This document shows positions 11,640 to 42,539 of a stretch of 64,000 nt of DNA, one piece after another. The DNA is taken from positions 2,026,948 to 2,090,947 of the forward strand of contig RPFO01000104.1 of the NCBI GenBank assembly GCA_009746045.1. Reading direction: 5' to 3'. Source of the DNA: Mesostigma viride. Its lineage: Eukaryota; Streptophyta; Mesostigmatophyceae; Mesostigmatales; Mesostigmataceae. Every line of letters starts with the position of its first letter. The first letter of the stretch is position 1. Below the pieces are notes generated by a model. It was not told where the DNA came from. It worked only from the letters and a program-made list of their open reading frames with translations, and did not search any database. Position numbers and translations under genes: made by a program.

Positions 11640-12769
11640 TGATATCTCCGTTGGGAGAGTATGTAACACACTAATAGCCCTGAGAAGGAGCATATGGTTT
11701 ACATTCAGAGCTACAATCCGCAGCCGGTGGGGGATGGTAACTCAGTACCACGTACCTACTCTGGCTGCATGGGGTGCACCTGCACCGGACCATGATGTAT
11801 CCAGTATCATGCCCTATAAGGCCTGGCATCGCAACCCATTCCCAAGAAAACGCGCACTGCCCACTCTCAGTGCAGATCCACCGCCGCTTTGGCCCCAGGT
11901 GGCCACCGCGGGATCGAGTTCTGCATGATTCCTGGAGATCTTTATAAACTCACCAAGGTGAACAATGTGACGATATGTCATCAGGGTGCTGGCCCGAAAA
12001 GAAGTTCCGTTTTGCCTACTACCCCTGGCGACCATGCAGGTCAGTACAGGTCACCAAGTCCAATTGGCAATGGTTCGGCTTCAACTTCCGGAGGCCCTTA
12101 AGTTGGCTTCAGACGCCGTCATCCGGCCTGCGCACTTGAGCTATGTATATGCGCGGCTAGTGACACACAGAACTTAATTCAACTGGGCTTTGGCCTTGAG
12201 CAAGAGCCTCTTGCAAGAGCGCTGACGGGCAGCCACAGCAGCTGCAGGGCTGCAGCCTACCGGCCCTCCTTGCAGAGCCGCCGGCACCTCAGTCCCCCGG
12301 CGAGCACGGACTCCATCCGAGCTGCGCAGTGGCCCGCCGGGAGCGGAGCTCTAGTTAAGCTCATGCAGGCGGGCGCCGATGGCCGCGAGCGCAGCTTGCA
12401 GCCCCTGCCGATCGAATTAATGCGCCTGACGTCGGCCCACTAAACACGTTCTTGCGGCCAAGGGCTGAAGCCAAAGTCCGGCGCACCGGCACAAGATCGA
12501 TCCAGCCCCAAGTCACCGCTACGCAATCTTGAGCATGTATTGCCGCCAAGAAGGTCTCTGAGGCCACAGCCTCTGTGACCGCCCATCACTAGTAGGTGGT
12601 TCCACCTAGTGAGCCGGTCCGGCTTCCAACCGGACCGGCGCAGACCGGCTTGGCCATTAAGGCATCGTGATTCGTGAAGCTGGATCGAGGCACTTGCCAC
12701 CAAGGTAGATGCTGGCCACGCAGGTCCCGGCCCAAGATCGCCGAGCGAACGGCCCGACCAATTAACTGC
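11640..12769. other. Intergenic stretch with a short hairpin
   Basis: No gene recognised. The only structure I see is a 9-bp perfect stem with a 7-base loop at about 12,613-12,640 (CCGGTCCGG / CCGGACCGG), which could be chance in GC-rich DNA. Confidence 0.45.
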
Positions 12770-14035
12770 CGCAGGCAAACTTGTCGATCGCGCTCAGCCG
12801 CAGCGGCAGCAGCGCCGGCATCCACGGCCGCCCGGAGGATGTGGCGACCGGAGAGCGGCCGAGCCTGGCACGGAGACATCGATGAGCAGGTGGCAACTGA
12901 CCCTGCCCGTCGTAGTCAAGCACGATTATGTCGGGGCGGTGGTTGGGTGAGTAGAGGGCGGCCCCATCGATCCGCGTCCTCGCACTTGATGGTGGAGTGG
13001 GAAAAGACCGACCGAACCATGGTGCCCACACACCACCCGGAGGAGAGCGGTATGGAGATAGAGGAGCCAGTTCTGGTTCTGCTGGCCACCGGCATGCACG
13101 CGGATGTCAGTAGTGCGTCCCAGTAGTATCGAGAGCAAGCCCGCAGCTGCCACAGGACGCACCCACCGTGATGAGAGGTTGCGGGGCAAATTAACAGCTG
13201 GTACTTGGCGGAGAGCGATGGCGGAGAGCGATGGCGTAAAGGGCCGGAACTCAGCGTGAACAAAGGGCTCATGGGGAGGGCGCGCAGGAATGCGGACCCC
13301 ACGCTCGATCCCGGCAAGGGAAACGGAGACTGTGAAGCCAAGCCTTCCCCTGATCGTTCAAGCTCGCATGCAGACCTATCCATGCAGTCGGCACAGTGTA
13401 GTAAACCCGCGTAGGTCTTTTGTTGTTTTTCATGAACGCAGGCAGGGAAGACACTAGGACTGAACGACAGTGGACACGCCGGGCGTGCCCTGGGGCAGGC
13501 GACGGTGGACGGCCTGGGCGGGGCGGACGAGGTCGCAGGCCTGCTGCATGGATCCCGAGACCTGTAAGAATCCTGCACAGCCTGCACCAAGGGGAAGGGG
13601 GATGGGGTGACCAAGTCGGGAATGGCGCTGACGGCGCTAGGCACCAACCGGCGGATCAGACTCCGCCCAGGCCTGAGCAACAGAGCCAAGGAAGGCGGCG
13701 GGCCGGCGAGGCGGGCGGCGCGGGTGAGCCCACATCCGCCCATGCGGCAGGGGAGCCCGCGGGCCTGGGTCGGGCCAAGCGCATGGAGTGAGCTGGCAGG
13801 CTAGGGCCGGGGAGGAGCACCTGCAAGGCGGCCTGAATGCGCTCGTCATGGCCTTCCGCGGCAAGCCGCACCAAGTGGGGGGGAGCGCCACGGAGCCAGT
13901 GAACCACCCGCGGGTGGGCGCAAAACCACAGGAGGAGCCCTTTGGTCTGGGGGTCCTTCCGGCGCGCCCAAGTCTCGAGGACATGGGTGCGCTGTTCCAC
14001 GGTGGCCCAGAGCTCCTCTTCGACGTACTATATAT
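12770..14035 (-). mobile_element. LINE C-terminal fragment, minus strand (CCHC knuckle plus nuclease-like domain)
   Basis: Read on the minus strand it gives a region with WARRKDPQTKGLLLWFC (about 13,950), then a Cys-His knuckle region, then a nuclease-like part. It is the mirror image of the plus-strand copy at 14,765-15,560: the two arms of about 750-800 bp match closely, with small gaps. The frame is broken in several places. The RPD...12-14 residues...IDV pattern in the sister copies recalls the restriction-like endonuclease of R2-type and related LINEs. Confidence 0.7.
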
Positions 14036-14640
14036 ATTCTTTCGGTGGCCTGCATGGGGGGCCAACAGAATCAGAATTGGTATTTGTATTTGCACACTGT
14101 CCTCCTGACGGTGGTGCTCGCCATGATTCGGTCGGTCTTCCCCCACGCGAACATCCGGTCCGAGGATGCGGATGGCGCTGCCTTCTATTCCCCCAACCAC
14201 CGGCCTGACATCGTGGTGCTGGACTTTGAGGGGGGTGGCCGGCATCTGCTTATTGACGTTTCGGTGGCGTGGCCCTTGGCTCTTAGCCACGTGGCTGGGG
14301 CCTCCCTCACGGCAGGTTACACGGCGGACCGGGCGGAGCGGGCCAAGCTCCTGGCCTACGGCGACGTCGGGCACCATCGTGTGGTGCCCTTTGTCCTGGA
14401 GGAGTTTGGGGCCATGGGGCCCCTGACCTCCGCCTTCTTCAAGGAGTGTTGCCGGCTCCGGGAGGACCGGCTGGACCTGGAGGGCCAGCGGGCCCCATGG
14501 TCGGCGCGGACCTGGACGTCATATTGGCGTCAGCGCTTGTCGGTGGCGCTGACTCGGGCCATGGCGGACATCATGCTCCGCCGTACGCGGGCTGATTTTG
14601 CGGTGCAGCAGGGCTATTAGGTTCCTCCCGTTAGGCGTTT
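14036..14640 (+). mobile_element. LINE C-terminal fragment, plus strand (nuclease-like domain, open frame)
   Basis: A 191-residue frame (14,045-14,620) is open to its stop. It holds GGQQNQNWYLYLHTVLL, SPNHRPDIVVLDFE, HLLIDVSVAWPL and HHRVVPFVLEEFGAMGP, ending SYWRQRLSVALTRA. This is the C-terminal domain that follows the zinc knuckle in many algal and animal LINE reverse transcriptases; the RPD...ID motif suggests a PD-(D/E)xK nuclease. It is more diverged from the two flanking copies than they are from each other, so it is a separate insertion or an older copy. The knuckle and reverse transcriptase are missing. Confidence 0.7.
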
Positions 14641-14764
14641 CCATTGGTCTTATCGTAGTATAGAGCTTTGACATGGCTCTGTATATAGGTTTATAGCTGG
14701 GCGTTTGCTTTGGTTTGAGTGATTTCACTCTGTTGTAAGTAATTATATTTTTAATATATATTCT

Positions 14765-15790
14765 TACCTCGGGATCCAGCAGGCTTGCGACCTCGTCCGC
14801 CCCGCCCAGGCCGTCCACCGTCGCCTGCCCCAGGGCACGCCCGGCGTGTCCACTGTCGTCAGTCCTAGCTAGTGTCGATCTTCCCGGCCTGCCTGCGTTC
14901 ATGAAAAACAACAAAAGACCTACGCGGGTATACTACACTGTGCCGACTGGATGGGTCTGCATGCGAGCTTGAACGATCAGGGGAAGGCTTGGCTTCACTC
15001 CGTTTCCCTTGCCGGGGAGCGTGGGGTCCGCATTCCTGCGCGCCCTCCCCATGAGCCCTTTGTTCACGCTGGTTCCGGCCCTTTACGCCATCGCTCTCCG
15101 CCACCAGCTCTTTGCCCCGCAACCTCTCATCACGGCGGGTGCGTCCTGCGGCAGCTGCGGGCTTGCTCTCGATACTACTGGGACGCACTACATCGCGTGC
15201 ATGCCGGTGGCCAGCAGAACCACAACTGGTTCCTCTATCTCCATACCGCTCTCCTCCGGGTGGTGTGTGCCATGGCTCGGTCGGTCTTTCCCCACTCCAC
15301 CATCAAGTGCAAGGACGCGGACGGGGCCACCCTCTACTCACCCAACCACCGCTCCGACATTACCGTGCTTAACTACGACGGGCAGGGTTGCCACCTGCTC
15401 ATCGATGTTTCCATGGCTCGGCCGCTCAAGATCCGGTCGCCACATCCTCCGGGCGGCTGTGGATGCCGGCGCTCCTGCCGCTGTGGCTGAGCACGACAAG
15501 TTTGCCTCCTACGGCAATGTGGGGCCCCACCGGGTCATCCCCTTTGTCCTTGAGGAGTTCGGGGCCATGGGCCCAAAGACAGCGGATCGAGTTTTTCCAC
15601 GAGTGCTGCCAGCGCCGTGAAGACCGCCTCGACCTCGAGGGTCAGACCGCCCCGTGGTCTGCCCGCACGTGGTCCTCGTACTGGCGGCAGCGGTTGTCAC
15701 TCGCCCTAGTCACTCGCACCGTGGCTGATGTGTTATTCCGCCGCACCCGGGCCGACTTTGTTGCGACCCATGCGGTCTAGATCCCTCCCA
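14765..15790 (+). mobile_element. LINE C-terminal fragment, plus strand (CCHC knuckle, nuclease-like domain, 3' end)
   Basis: One frame gives the knuckle CGSCGLALDTTGTHYIAC (C-x2-C-x10-H-x3-C); others give SPNHRSDITVLNYDGQG, CHLLIDVSMARPL, HRVIPFVLEEFGAMGP and SYWRQRLSLAL. The order knuckle then nuclease is that expected for this LINE type. Frame changes show that it is a dead copy. It forms an inverted pair with 12,770-13,570. Confidence 0.75.
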
Positions 15791-17685
15791 GGCCTGCATG
15801 GTGGGCCAGCAGCGCTGTTGCTGCGTGTCGTAGTTTGTCGGTGATGTCAAAGAGACAACCAGCGCATGTAGCTAGTTGTACCTTGTGCAGCTGGCGTGAT
15901 CCTTGGATGTCCGTGTCAGATTCCTATTAAGTTCTTCAGGGTTGTATTCTCCTTATCGGCTTATACATTCATTGAGAATGATAGATTACGGAGGTGAGAT
16001 GGGCATGCAACATAAGGAAAAACCCGATAAACTTATAGTAGTATCTCCTTGATATACTTATATAATTCTGCACACTGATAAAGCTCTTTACACTGATTGA
16101 GGTATACAACGCGTCCATCGAGCATGGTTTAGAACTGGAACTGAATTCCACATGCAAGTTACATGATTTTGTGGCTCCCCAACATGGATCGATGCATGGG
16201 TGTATACCGCATGTAAGATTAGTTTACATTAACTAGTTAGTAGGGAGTACCAGCATGTGGATGTAAAAACTGGGTACACATACAGACAAGGAGGACAAAT
16301 TTATCTCAATTTGAAATTCATTATTCACTTTACTTTGAAAATTTGGCCGCTTTTGATAGCGGTCTATGTCAGAAAGGATCTTCAAAACCAAGCATTCAAT
16401 CCAAGGGGCAAGTTCCCTGCCCAGAAGCACGGTATCTCAGAAACCACTTGCCAGTCCAGCCAATATCCTTGCCAGGGCAAATTATCCCCGCCATCGCTGC
16501 AGCTGATGCAATGGAAATTGCGATGACCCACCTGGTACATGGCATGCAGCCTTCTGTGAGCTGTTAAGGGTGCCATCAGACCGGGAAGCTCATATATCTG
16601 GTAACCCTACTGCAGCCAGGTCTGAAGGAACAAAAAACCAGAACAGGCACCATTTCCTGGACACCGTCATCATCCCCAAAGATCTGCAGGCCAGGTGAGC
16701 TGCACCGCCCACAACCCAGGTGAGCTGCACCGCCCACAACCCAATGGTGACCATAATAGCTCACAACTGATCAAGATGCGCTGATTGAACCCCCAAGTCA
16801 AACATTATCGTTAGCCAACCCCCCCTGCAAAGCCGTGGGCACTAGCCCAACACCGCCCCCAAATTGTAACAAAAAAGCCCCCGTTATGATTAAGGCTTCC
16901 GTGCGGGCGGCTGATAAAGGCCTCCGTGCGGGCTGCACGCAGCAGGGCTCGTTACCTAGGCAGCAGCAAGGGGACCCCACATCCCTGGGTCACCCCCGCG
17001 CAGCAAAGGCTTGCAGAGAGATCTCGATACCAGGTCGTACTGCTTTGCAGCTCTGCCCGGGTGCCGGTACCATCACACACAAAGGGGCTGCGCGAGAAGA
17101 GAAGCCAACACTTAACTCCCAAGCGAACCGGCCCCCTCAGGAAGTCCGCGCAAAGGCTTTTGGGGGGGGAGGCAGACCCCCCTCCCGCCCCCCGCCTTAT
17201 GGCTTGCTCACACATAATTCCCAAGCGAACCCTTTGATCTCACCAAGAAGGGCAGACCCCCCTCCCCCCCCCCCAAAAAGCCCGCCCTCTGTAGCCACCC
17301 TTGTTGGCAACCGTGAGCTGTCCCCACCTTCCAAAGGTCAGCAACCAGTGACGCGGCAACCCAACGGCCTTTCAAGTCACGACTTCGAGCAGCGCCCCCT
17401 TACCCCCTAGCCTCCTGAGCCTCTGCCCTGTTAAAAACCTCCGCCCTCAACCCCTCAGCCTCATCAGCCCCTTCGACCTTCAAGCCCATTGGCCCTCAGC
17501 CGTCCCACGTAACCTTTCTAGGGCGCATGGCGCTATCCAGAGATAGCCTACACATTAAAACGGCTGTATGCATTATTATATAGGCTGATAAAAGGGACCT
17601 CTCTGGACGCTATTCTTGCGCAGCACGAGGCCTCGTACAGCCTAATTAAGGGGCTTCTCTCTAGAGACGCCTGATAAATGCCTCT
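15791..17685. other. Gene-poor stretch downstream of SmD2
   Basis: No gene recognised. A 25-bp direct repeat (AGGTGAGCTGCACCGCCCAC) stands twice at 16,694-16,743. A Pro-rich frame at 16,835-17,410 (+) has low-complexity composition and repeated SQAN(R/P) pieces; I do not trust it as a gene. Polypyrimidine and poly-C runs are common from 17,150 on. Confidence 0.4.
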
Positions 17686-17840
17686 GACTTGGAGTTGCGC
17701 AGCCCTTCCCTTCAGCTGGGGTTGTGCACCCCCTCCCCCCCTCAATTGGGGTTGCGCAGGGGGGGGGCCTCAGTTGGGGTTGCGCAGGCCCCCCCCTCAA
17801 TTGGGGTGCGCACGGCCGCCCCTCAGTTGGGGTTGCGCAG
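17686..17840 (-). repeat. Five copies of the SmD2 stop-codon region in tandem
   Basis: Read on the minus strand, the end of SmD2 is GCGCAACCCCAACTGAGG. The same 18-20 bases recur with few changes at about 17,788, 17,769, 17,740, 17,710 and 17,686, spaced by G/C-rich runs. So the last codons and stop have been copied several times into the 3' UTR or flank. Confidence 0.8.
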
Positions 17841-19362
17841 CACGAGGATGACTGAGTCGCCCCGCAGGAACATTTTGGAGATGAAGCGGTCCTTGTTCAC
17901 CGGCTTGCCGCGCTTCTGGCCCTTCCCGCCGCGCGGCATCTGTGGGGCAAGCCGGTGGGTGCAGGTTGAAACGGGGCAAGCGGGTGGGTCGAAGGTTGCG
18001 CATGGCAGAGGCAGCATTAGTTCAGTAATCATATCATGTAGACTGCGTCACGTGAGCATAACCCTCAATGAAATGGGTGGAATGAGATGGTTGCCTATCT
18101 AACATACAGTTGTGGGGTGGCGGGCGACAGAGGCAGAAACAGAGGTTGAAGGAACACACGAGAGAAATGCCGGGGCAAACAGGTGGACAAGGAGAGTGTT
18201 GACAAAAAGAAAACAAAGTGGTTCAATATAAGCGATGTTATTAAACCCTTGTTAGTGCAAGGTTTTCAGTGACAAGGGGCAGAAGCTACCATTTAGTGAC
18301 ACCGGGCGGAAGCCACCGTTCAGTGACAAGGGGCAGAAGCCATTGTTTCAGTGACAAGAAGCGGAAGCTACCGTCGCAGTGACATGGGGCGGAAGCCATC
18401 GTTTCAGTGATTAGGAGCAGAAGCCGCCGTTTCAGTGACAAGAGGTGGAAGCCACCGTTTTATGTGTCACCTGCTGTCGGCATACGCAACAGCCCTCCAT
18501 GAAGCGTAAATATGGTTATTATCATAGTCTCATACGATATGAGTGTCCCTGCTCAGCTCAGTTGTCAGAAGAAGCATGGGCTTGCAAACTAAATGGGCTA
18601 CCTACAGCTGCAGCATTGCCTGCCTTGAATAGTATTCGCCAGCCCCGCTAGAGACAGACAAGTGCTTCCCGAGGCAGCCGCCCCGAAACTAGAACTATCT
18701 CCGTCACGAAGCTCAGAAATTACCGAAATTCCGGCACTGGCGAAACCTTTAGGGAGACTAGGACCGATATTTTAGGTAACCAGACATGGGGGAGGGCTGC
18801 TGGAGTGACGATACAGCAACCAGGAGATCAGGCCGCGACCCTTGTACAGTGGCAGGTGGTAACGATCACGCTACTGCAGCCGACTTACCTCCGTCCACAT
18901 CTCTTTGACGTTTTCCAGAACCATGTTGCAGTGCCGATCAAACGCCTTTACTCTGCCAAGAAGTTTCTTGTTGTTGCGGCAGTTGATGAGCACCTGCAAA
19001 GTATAACAAACGGCAAGTCGGGGCAGGGCGAAATACCGTCAGCGGTAAAGAAACAAACGTGCGTGTGCCTTGTCCGAGGGTCCATACCCGCGAAACAACC
19101 ATATGCCTTTCCCTGGGGCGTACCTGCGAATTTTGCGACACACTCTGGGTCAAGACGGACAAAGGACCCGTCTTAAACTCGTCCGACTTTGGAGCTCCGG
19201 GTTCACTGCGGACAACACCCATGCACGCAAAGGAAACTCTATTCAGTCATGCGCCCAAGTGTCCACATGGCACGCTAGCCTGAGAGATGCAAAGGGGTGA
19301 CAGCGCCTGAAACGTGCCCGAAAGAACTCATTTTGCATCCCGAAGAAAATGAATTACCTCAT
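17823..19362 (-). CDS. SmD2: Small nuclear ribonucleoprotein Sm D2
   Basis: Minus-strand exons 19358-19362, 19124-19205, 18889-18993 and 17823-17939 join to 309 nt, 102 residues plus stop, with GT-AG introns and matching phases. The protein reads [20 protein letters not shown], then [35 protein letters not shown] and [19 protein letters not shown], ending RNPN. This is the Sm fold: Sm1 around [12 protein letters not shown], Sm2 around [11 protein letters not shown]. SmD2 is one of the seven Sm proteins that form the ring on U1, U2, U4 and U5 snRNA in the spliceosome. The length fits the family (108-118). The first exon has only five coding bases (ATGAG split before T-GAA); it is the natural way to obtain the usual MSE start, but it is the least certain exon. 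Its last intron carries a tandem repeat and its stop region is repeated downstream. Confidence 0.93.
18260..18465 (+). repeat. About 30-bp tandem repeat in SmD2 intron 3
   Basis: Six to seven units built on TTTCAGTGACAAGGGGCAGA AGCCACCG, each varied at a few bases, fill about 200 bp of the intron before the last SmD2 exon (minus-strand sense). Confidence 0.85.
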
Positions 19363-19867
19363 TCCAAATTTTCAGCCTGTCAAGTATAATAAAGTCGGGT
19401 TAGCAAAGCATACAGACTCTCTCTTCGTCCTTTTATTGAACGCAACCACCCACGCCCAGGGCTTCCATTGCTTGCTTTTTAGTAGTGCTTTTGCACGTCT
19501 TCTTCCCCGAGCTCTCAGGCCTGCTCGCCTGAAGCGCCGCGCTTAGTCTGCATGAATTGTACCAAAACCTACCAAAACTGTACCACTGCAGTACGGATAA
19601 AATAATATAATCAAAATATACTACCACTATTGATACTTAATAGTCTCGGGTATCCTAGTACAAAATTCTCACTGGTATGTCTGCCAGCAGGTAGAATGCA
19701 CGATCCAACTTGCACAGCTGCACCTTGGCTGCACCTGCATCCGACATGCGATACCGCCCGACTGCTGGGGCAACAACCGCCAGACTTGACTGGCCCAGAC
19801 TGCCCAGCGAACAAAACATCTACATGCGAAGTCGACTTCCAGGTCGGCCGGTAACACAAATTGCTCT

Positions 19868-20187
19868 TTAGACATTATTAGTATCGGCGAGAATTTTTTT
19901 GGTAACGTCATCTTGAAAAGAAGAGCGGTTCGTGAGATAGGCGGAACGATAATCCCGCACCCAGGCAGGCAGGTAGATTAATGCCAGCGAAATAGCCTGT
20001 TTGGAGGTTGGGCGACCTTGCGTCTTGAGCGACCGACGGGGTTCAGCTGTGGGCAGGATGAGCCGCGATTGTGACGGTGCATCCTGCTCCGGCAGGTCGC
20101 TGCTTGACAGCTCGTGCACCTCCAGGTCTAAATAAGCTCCGCTGTTACCGATTCTGTCGCGCCTTTGCACCGTTAACTGAAGCACCT
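19868..20187 (-). CDS. Possible terminal exon of an unknown gene
   Basis: On the minus strand an AG acceptor (CACCACAG, at 20,188) opens a 106-codon frame to a stop at 19,868. Start and end read VLQLTVQRRDRIGNSGAYLD and FQDDVTKKILADTNNV. The amino-acid mix is ordinary rather than repetitive and codon choice resembles the SmD2 exons. I do not recognise the protein and I found no upstream exon in phase. It sits 5' of SmD2 on the same strand. It could be a real last exon or a chance open frame. Confidence 0.28.
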
Positions 20188-21229
20188 GTGGTGACAGCGA
20201 TGTCTCAGGTCATAAGTTCATGACCACGCGTGTTTTTGGAAATTGAATATTAATCTCTAGCCTGTTCATTCGTGATGGTCAGCCTTTGGGCATCCTTTGC
20301 AAGCCCAGGTACATGACGAACGTGGGCAGTTGTGGGCACCACCACAAATCCGTCCGTCTAGCTGCATCGTCTTATGCCTTCTTAAATGGTGGGGTACTTT
20401 GGGAGCAGTTGACAATGGTTTGACGATCAGATCAGCATAACGATAGTCTCTTTATTGTGGTCTACAGACTGCAAGTGAGCACCTCGCCTGCATGCCAAAC
20501 TCTTGCTTGAGATACTGCTTTATGGACAACCAACGATCCCTACGCAGCTTAGCCCCATGCTGCATTGTGTGGTACTTCAATCAGGTTTGTTTGTGTGTAT
20601 GACTATGTGCATGCATATAAGCTGTCTGGAAAGACATTATAAAAGCATGATAGAAGTTTCAAGTTATTGTAAAATCAGCTGCAGGTATAGGACTCCCAGA
20701 TCTCGTGCATGCATGCCCGCTGCACTGTTGGCTGTCTCATTGATGAAAATTTTCCGGTACGTGCCTACACATATAATGTTAACTCTTTGATATAATGTTA
20801 ACTAGACGTGTGTTATGCAATATAGCTATTTAGGCTAGGTCTATTGCATGTGCATGCAGCTAGATCCAATGTCCAGGCTCGTCTCATGCACAGCACCCTA
20901 GGTCTAGGTTGGCTTTTGCACATGTGCAGCATGCACGCGCCAGGGCGTGACTGGTAAAAATCCATACCAGTATACCGGCCATCGTGATGCCAGCTAGGCA
21001 TGCATGACTGAAATCGGGGGTTTCCGGAGACTTTGATCGATCTGAACTTTTCAATCTCTTAGCTAAGAGCACAGGTAAGAGCAGAGCTAGTACATACAAT
21101 GTGCTTCTGGACACGTGAATTCTCTTAATTAATTAATTAATTAGACTCGTGCTCCCGTTGGGGAATCACGGAGCATTAACCCCGAATTCTCTTACAATAT
21201 CGCACGCGGGAGGATTACATATATATCCG
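20188..21229. other. Stretch without a recognised gene
   Basis: No protein-like frame, tRNA or clear repeat is seen. The stretch ends near a short (TTAA)n run at 21,125-21,142. Confidence 0.4.
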
Positions 21230-21275
21230 GCCCTCGGCCACGATAGATTCTCTGCTGCCCATGTGCGGTGTGGGA

Positions 21276-21303
21276 CACAACAACAACAACAACAACAACA
21301 ACA
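21276..21303 (+). repeat. (ACA)n microsatellite
   Basis: About nine uninterrupted ACA/CAA triplets. Confidence 0.95.
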
Positions 21304-21654
21304 ATATCGCACGCGGGAGGTGGCCGGCGCGGCGACGTGTCGGCTTAATCCGCTACGTGGCACTCTAGCTATCCTTGCCCCCCCCCACAAGATCAAAGCT
21401 AAGAGGAAAAGAAGCAGTAAGAGAAATTTTTTAAAGGTCTGCTCTTATAAGAGCCGCGAGAAAGGTCCACTTTGCTCTTGGCGCATGGAATCTGCTCTTC
21501 AGACTCGGATGGACGATACATACGGCAGGTCCTTTCTTGCATTCCTTAAGAGAAGAGAAAAGTGACTTTTTCTCTAGCTTCTCCGGAACCCCCCGAATAC
21601 ATTGATTTTCACATGCAGTCAGCACTTGCAAGCACGGGCCATGCGTGCATACAT

Positions 21655-22017
21655 GTTCCAATAAACGAAGGATCCAGCCGTGTTCAGCCCGTCTCACGTA
21701 CGCGAGACTGAACAAGTCTCGCGTGCAGACACGTGTGTAGTACTCCTACACACAGATCTCGAGTGATTTATCTAGTACCAAATCCGAAAGGCTTGCATCA
21801 CTCCCCGGACAGGAGAACTTTTGCGGATGACTGTAGCCGGTGTAAGTTGGCGATGCCATGGTGACCGGAGACGTCCGTCCTATAGTCAGCGAAAGTTGGT
21901 GCGAGAGGTCCCCAGTTCGATTCCGGTCGGATTCATTTGCAGATCGCGTTTTTCCGCGTTTTCCGCGGCCCGGCACTGAACGCAAATGGTTTTCACCTTT
22001 GCGGCGTGCCTGATCAG
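21655..22017 (+). repeat. Dispersed 360-bp repeat, copy 1 (SINE-like)
   Basis: Nearly identical to 47,338-47,694, from AATAAA.GAAGGATCCAGC to GTGCCTGATCAG. It holds a B-box-like run, CCCAGTTCGATTCCGG, near 21,912, preceded by CTATAGTCAGC, which recalls the internal promoter of tRNA-derived SINEs. The tRNA part does not fold as a cloverleaf by eye and it lies in the middle of the repeat, so SINE is only a suggestion. Confidence 0.65.
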
Positions 22018-22454
22018 AAAATGCACTGGCAGTAGTTATAGAATCGTGTGCATTATACCGATTGCCGTACGGTAAACAGGCTAGCCATTGGCCGCGCATG
22101 AACTGCTTGATGACGATGCACAGCTTGAGTTTAATATTTCCAGCAGATGAATATAGCCAGCGGTCATGATCGTGAAAGGAGAATATACACTAGGCACACC
22201 TGCTTTGATCATAACTGAATAACTCTCATGCCCCTTCAGTTCGTTAAATAAATACTAAAACGGAAAATGCCAGACACAGTACCGAATTTCTAACCTGATG
22301 TCACCGTGCACTAGGCTACGGTACCACTACGACTGAAATGCTATCGAGTGGTGTGCTAGCATCCCAGCCATAACACCCACTGCCACGTTGGGCAAATTAG
22401 GTAGCCACGTGTCAGCGGTTGGAAACGCCCAGCGGCAGTTGGTGTCGTACGCTA
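22018..22454. other. 3' flank of the TIG gene
   Basis: Short spacer between the dispersed repeat and the stop of the TIG gene. No motif I can support, other than being the expected place of its poly(A) site on the minus strand. Confidence 0.4.
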
Positions 22455-41283
<18,829 letters not shown>

Positions 41284-42539
41284 CTGCCGAGCAAAAGACA
41301 TGTCAGGGCAAACAAGCATTTAAAAAGAACAGAAGATTTTGATCGCACAATTTGAACAAGTTCGCACAAGATTGAAGCGATGCGAAGAGTGTCTATCTAA
41401 GTGCATGCGGCATGGAACCGTTAAACATGTATTCATGTGAGCTGCTGCTAGCTAGCCAAGTGCTGTGTTTCGTTTCCCCACGGTGGGTTGCTGCATATCT
41501 TCGGTCTCGCCAGGGTCTGCATAGCTGGAGCATTTCTATTTCAGTGCCATCCATATCAGTGGACACGCAAAGGAGGCAAAAGACTAGGGTAAATACTAAT
41601 AACCCAATTCGGAGATCAGCGCCCTTTCCAATCGATATAGAGAACTTTCAAACGGCGGGCGGCACTCAGTTTAAAATTTCGCGCCATGGCGTGGCAGCTC
41701 AGCGTTCTGGGGTTCCCGAGGGGGGGAGGGGAAGGGGGGCACATATACACTGCGGAAAATTCTCAGCGGTCAGTTGATAAACTTGCGTTTCTGCTAGCCT
41801 TCCACAGCCTAAACATCTGATTCCTGGGGATTGGGGTGAGAATCGCATTTTCAGTATGTCCACGGCATCACCGCGATTGTAATTTGCTAAGGCTCTTCCG
41901 GACGGCAAATATTGGTATGCTGCTTACCGCCTCCGTGCGAGAAGATCGCGAGATATACGATCAGACATTGAAGGGTTCGCGGATTCAGTCTGGGGAATTT
42001 TCCCAGGCCAGGGATCCCGACGTCTAGCATGGATGCATGTGATATTGACGACAGATTCTCTCCTTCCTCGATGAAATGGGCCTTTGCATACTAATAATTA
42101 CGCGAGCCGCTAAACGCAAAGTAGTCAATTTGCTTCGTGTAGCCAATTGAGCAAAGGTGGGTACCCATTACATCCGTTCACGACTTCTTCCTCCATTAAG
42201 AAAGCCGCACGCGAAAGGGGCGCAACATCAGCTTGTGCCTCTCCGCATTTGTCGAAATGCAAAATTCATATCTCGACTCTAAATTCGGTTTTGCCGCGTG
42301 CCCATTCTTCATCGTGCCATGAATCACCGGCGTTGGCTAGGGTCACGCGCTCCTGAAATTTGCCATTACAATACCTAAACGGTGCCACATGAACACAAAT
42401 TTATAATTGCTGTCGACTATCGCGGTGGCAAAAGACTGGCATAGGATTGTTTGTTACACCTGGTTCGCAACCACAAAGAATTCAAAACAGTACGAGGAAC
42501 ATACGACACGTTTCTGCAACGGCACAATGATTTGCTTCG
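41284..42539. other. Upstream side of the TIG gene, no exon recognised
   Basis: The TIG gene must continue here or beyond, since its first seen exon opens in mid-codon. I found no frame with TIG-like or signal-peptide character. The transposon nest that starts at 42.5 kb may lie in a long 5' intron of this gene. Confidence 0.4.

Noticed and set aside
12613-12640. Terminator-like hairpin
   Set aside because: No T-run, eukaryotic context, and GC-rich DNA makes a 9-bp stem unsurprising.
16835-17410. 191-residue Pro-rich ORF
   Set aside because: Low complexity, no start context, no splice partner, no recognised domain.
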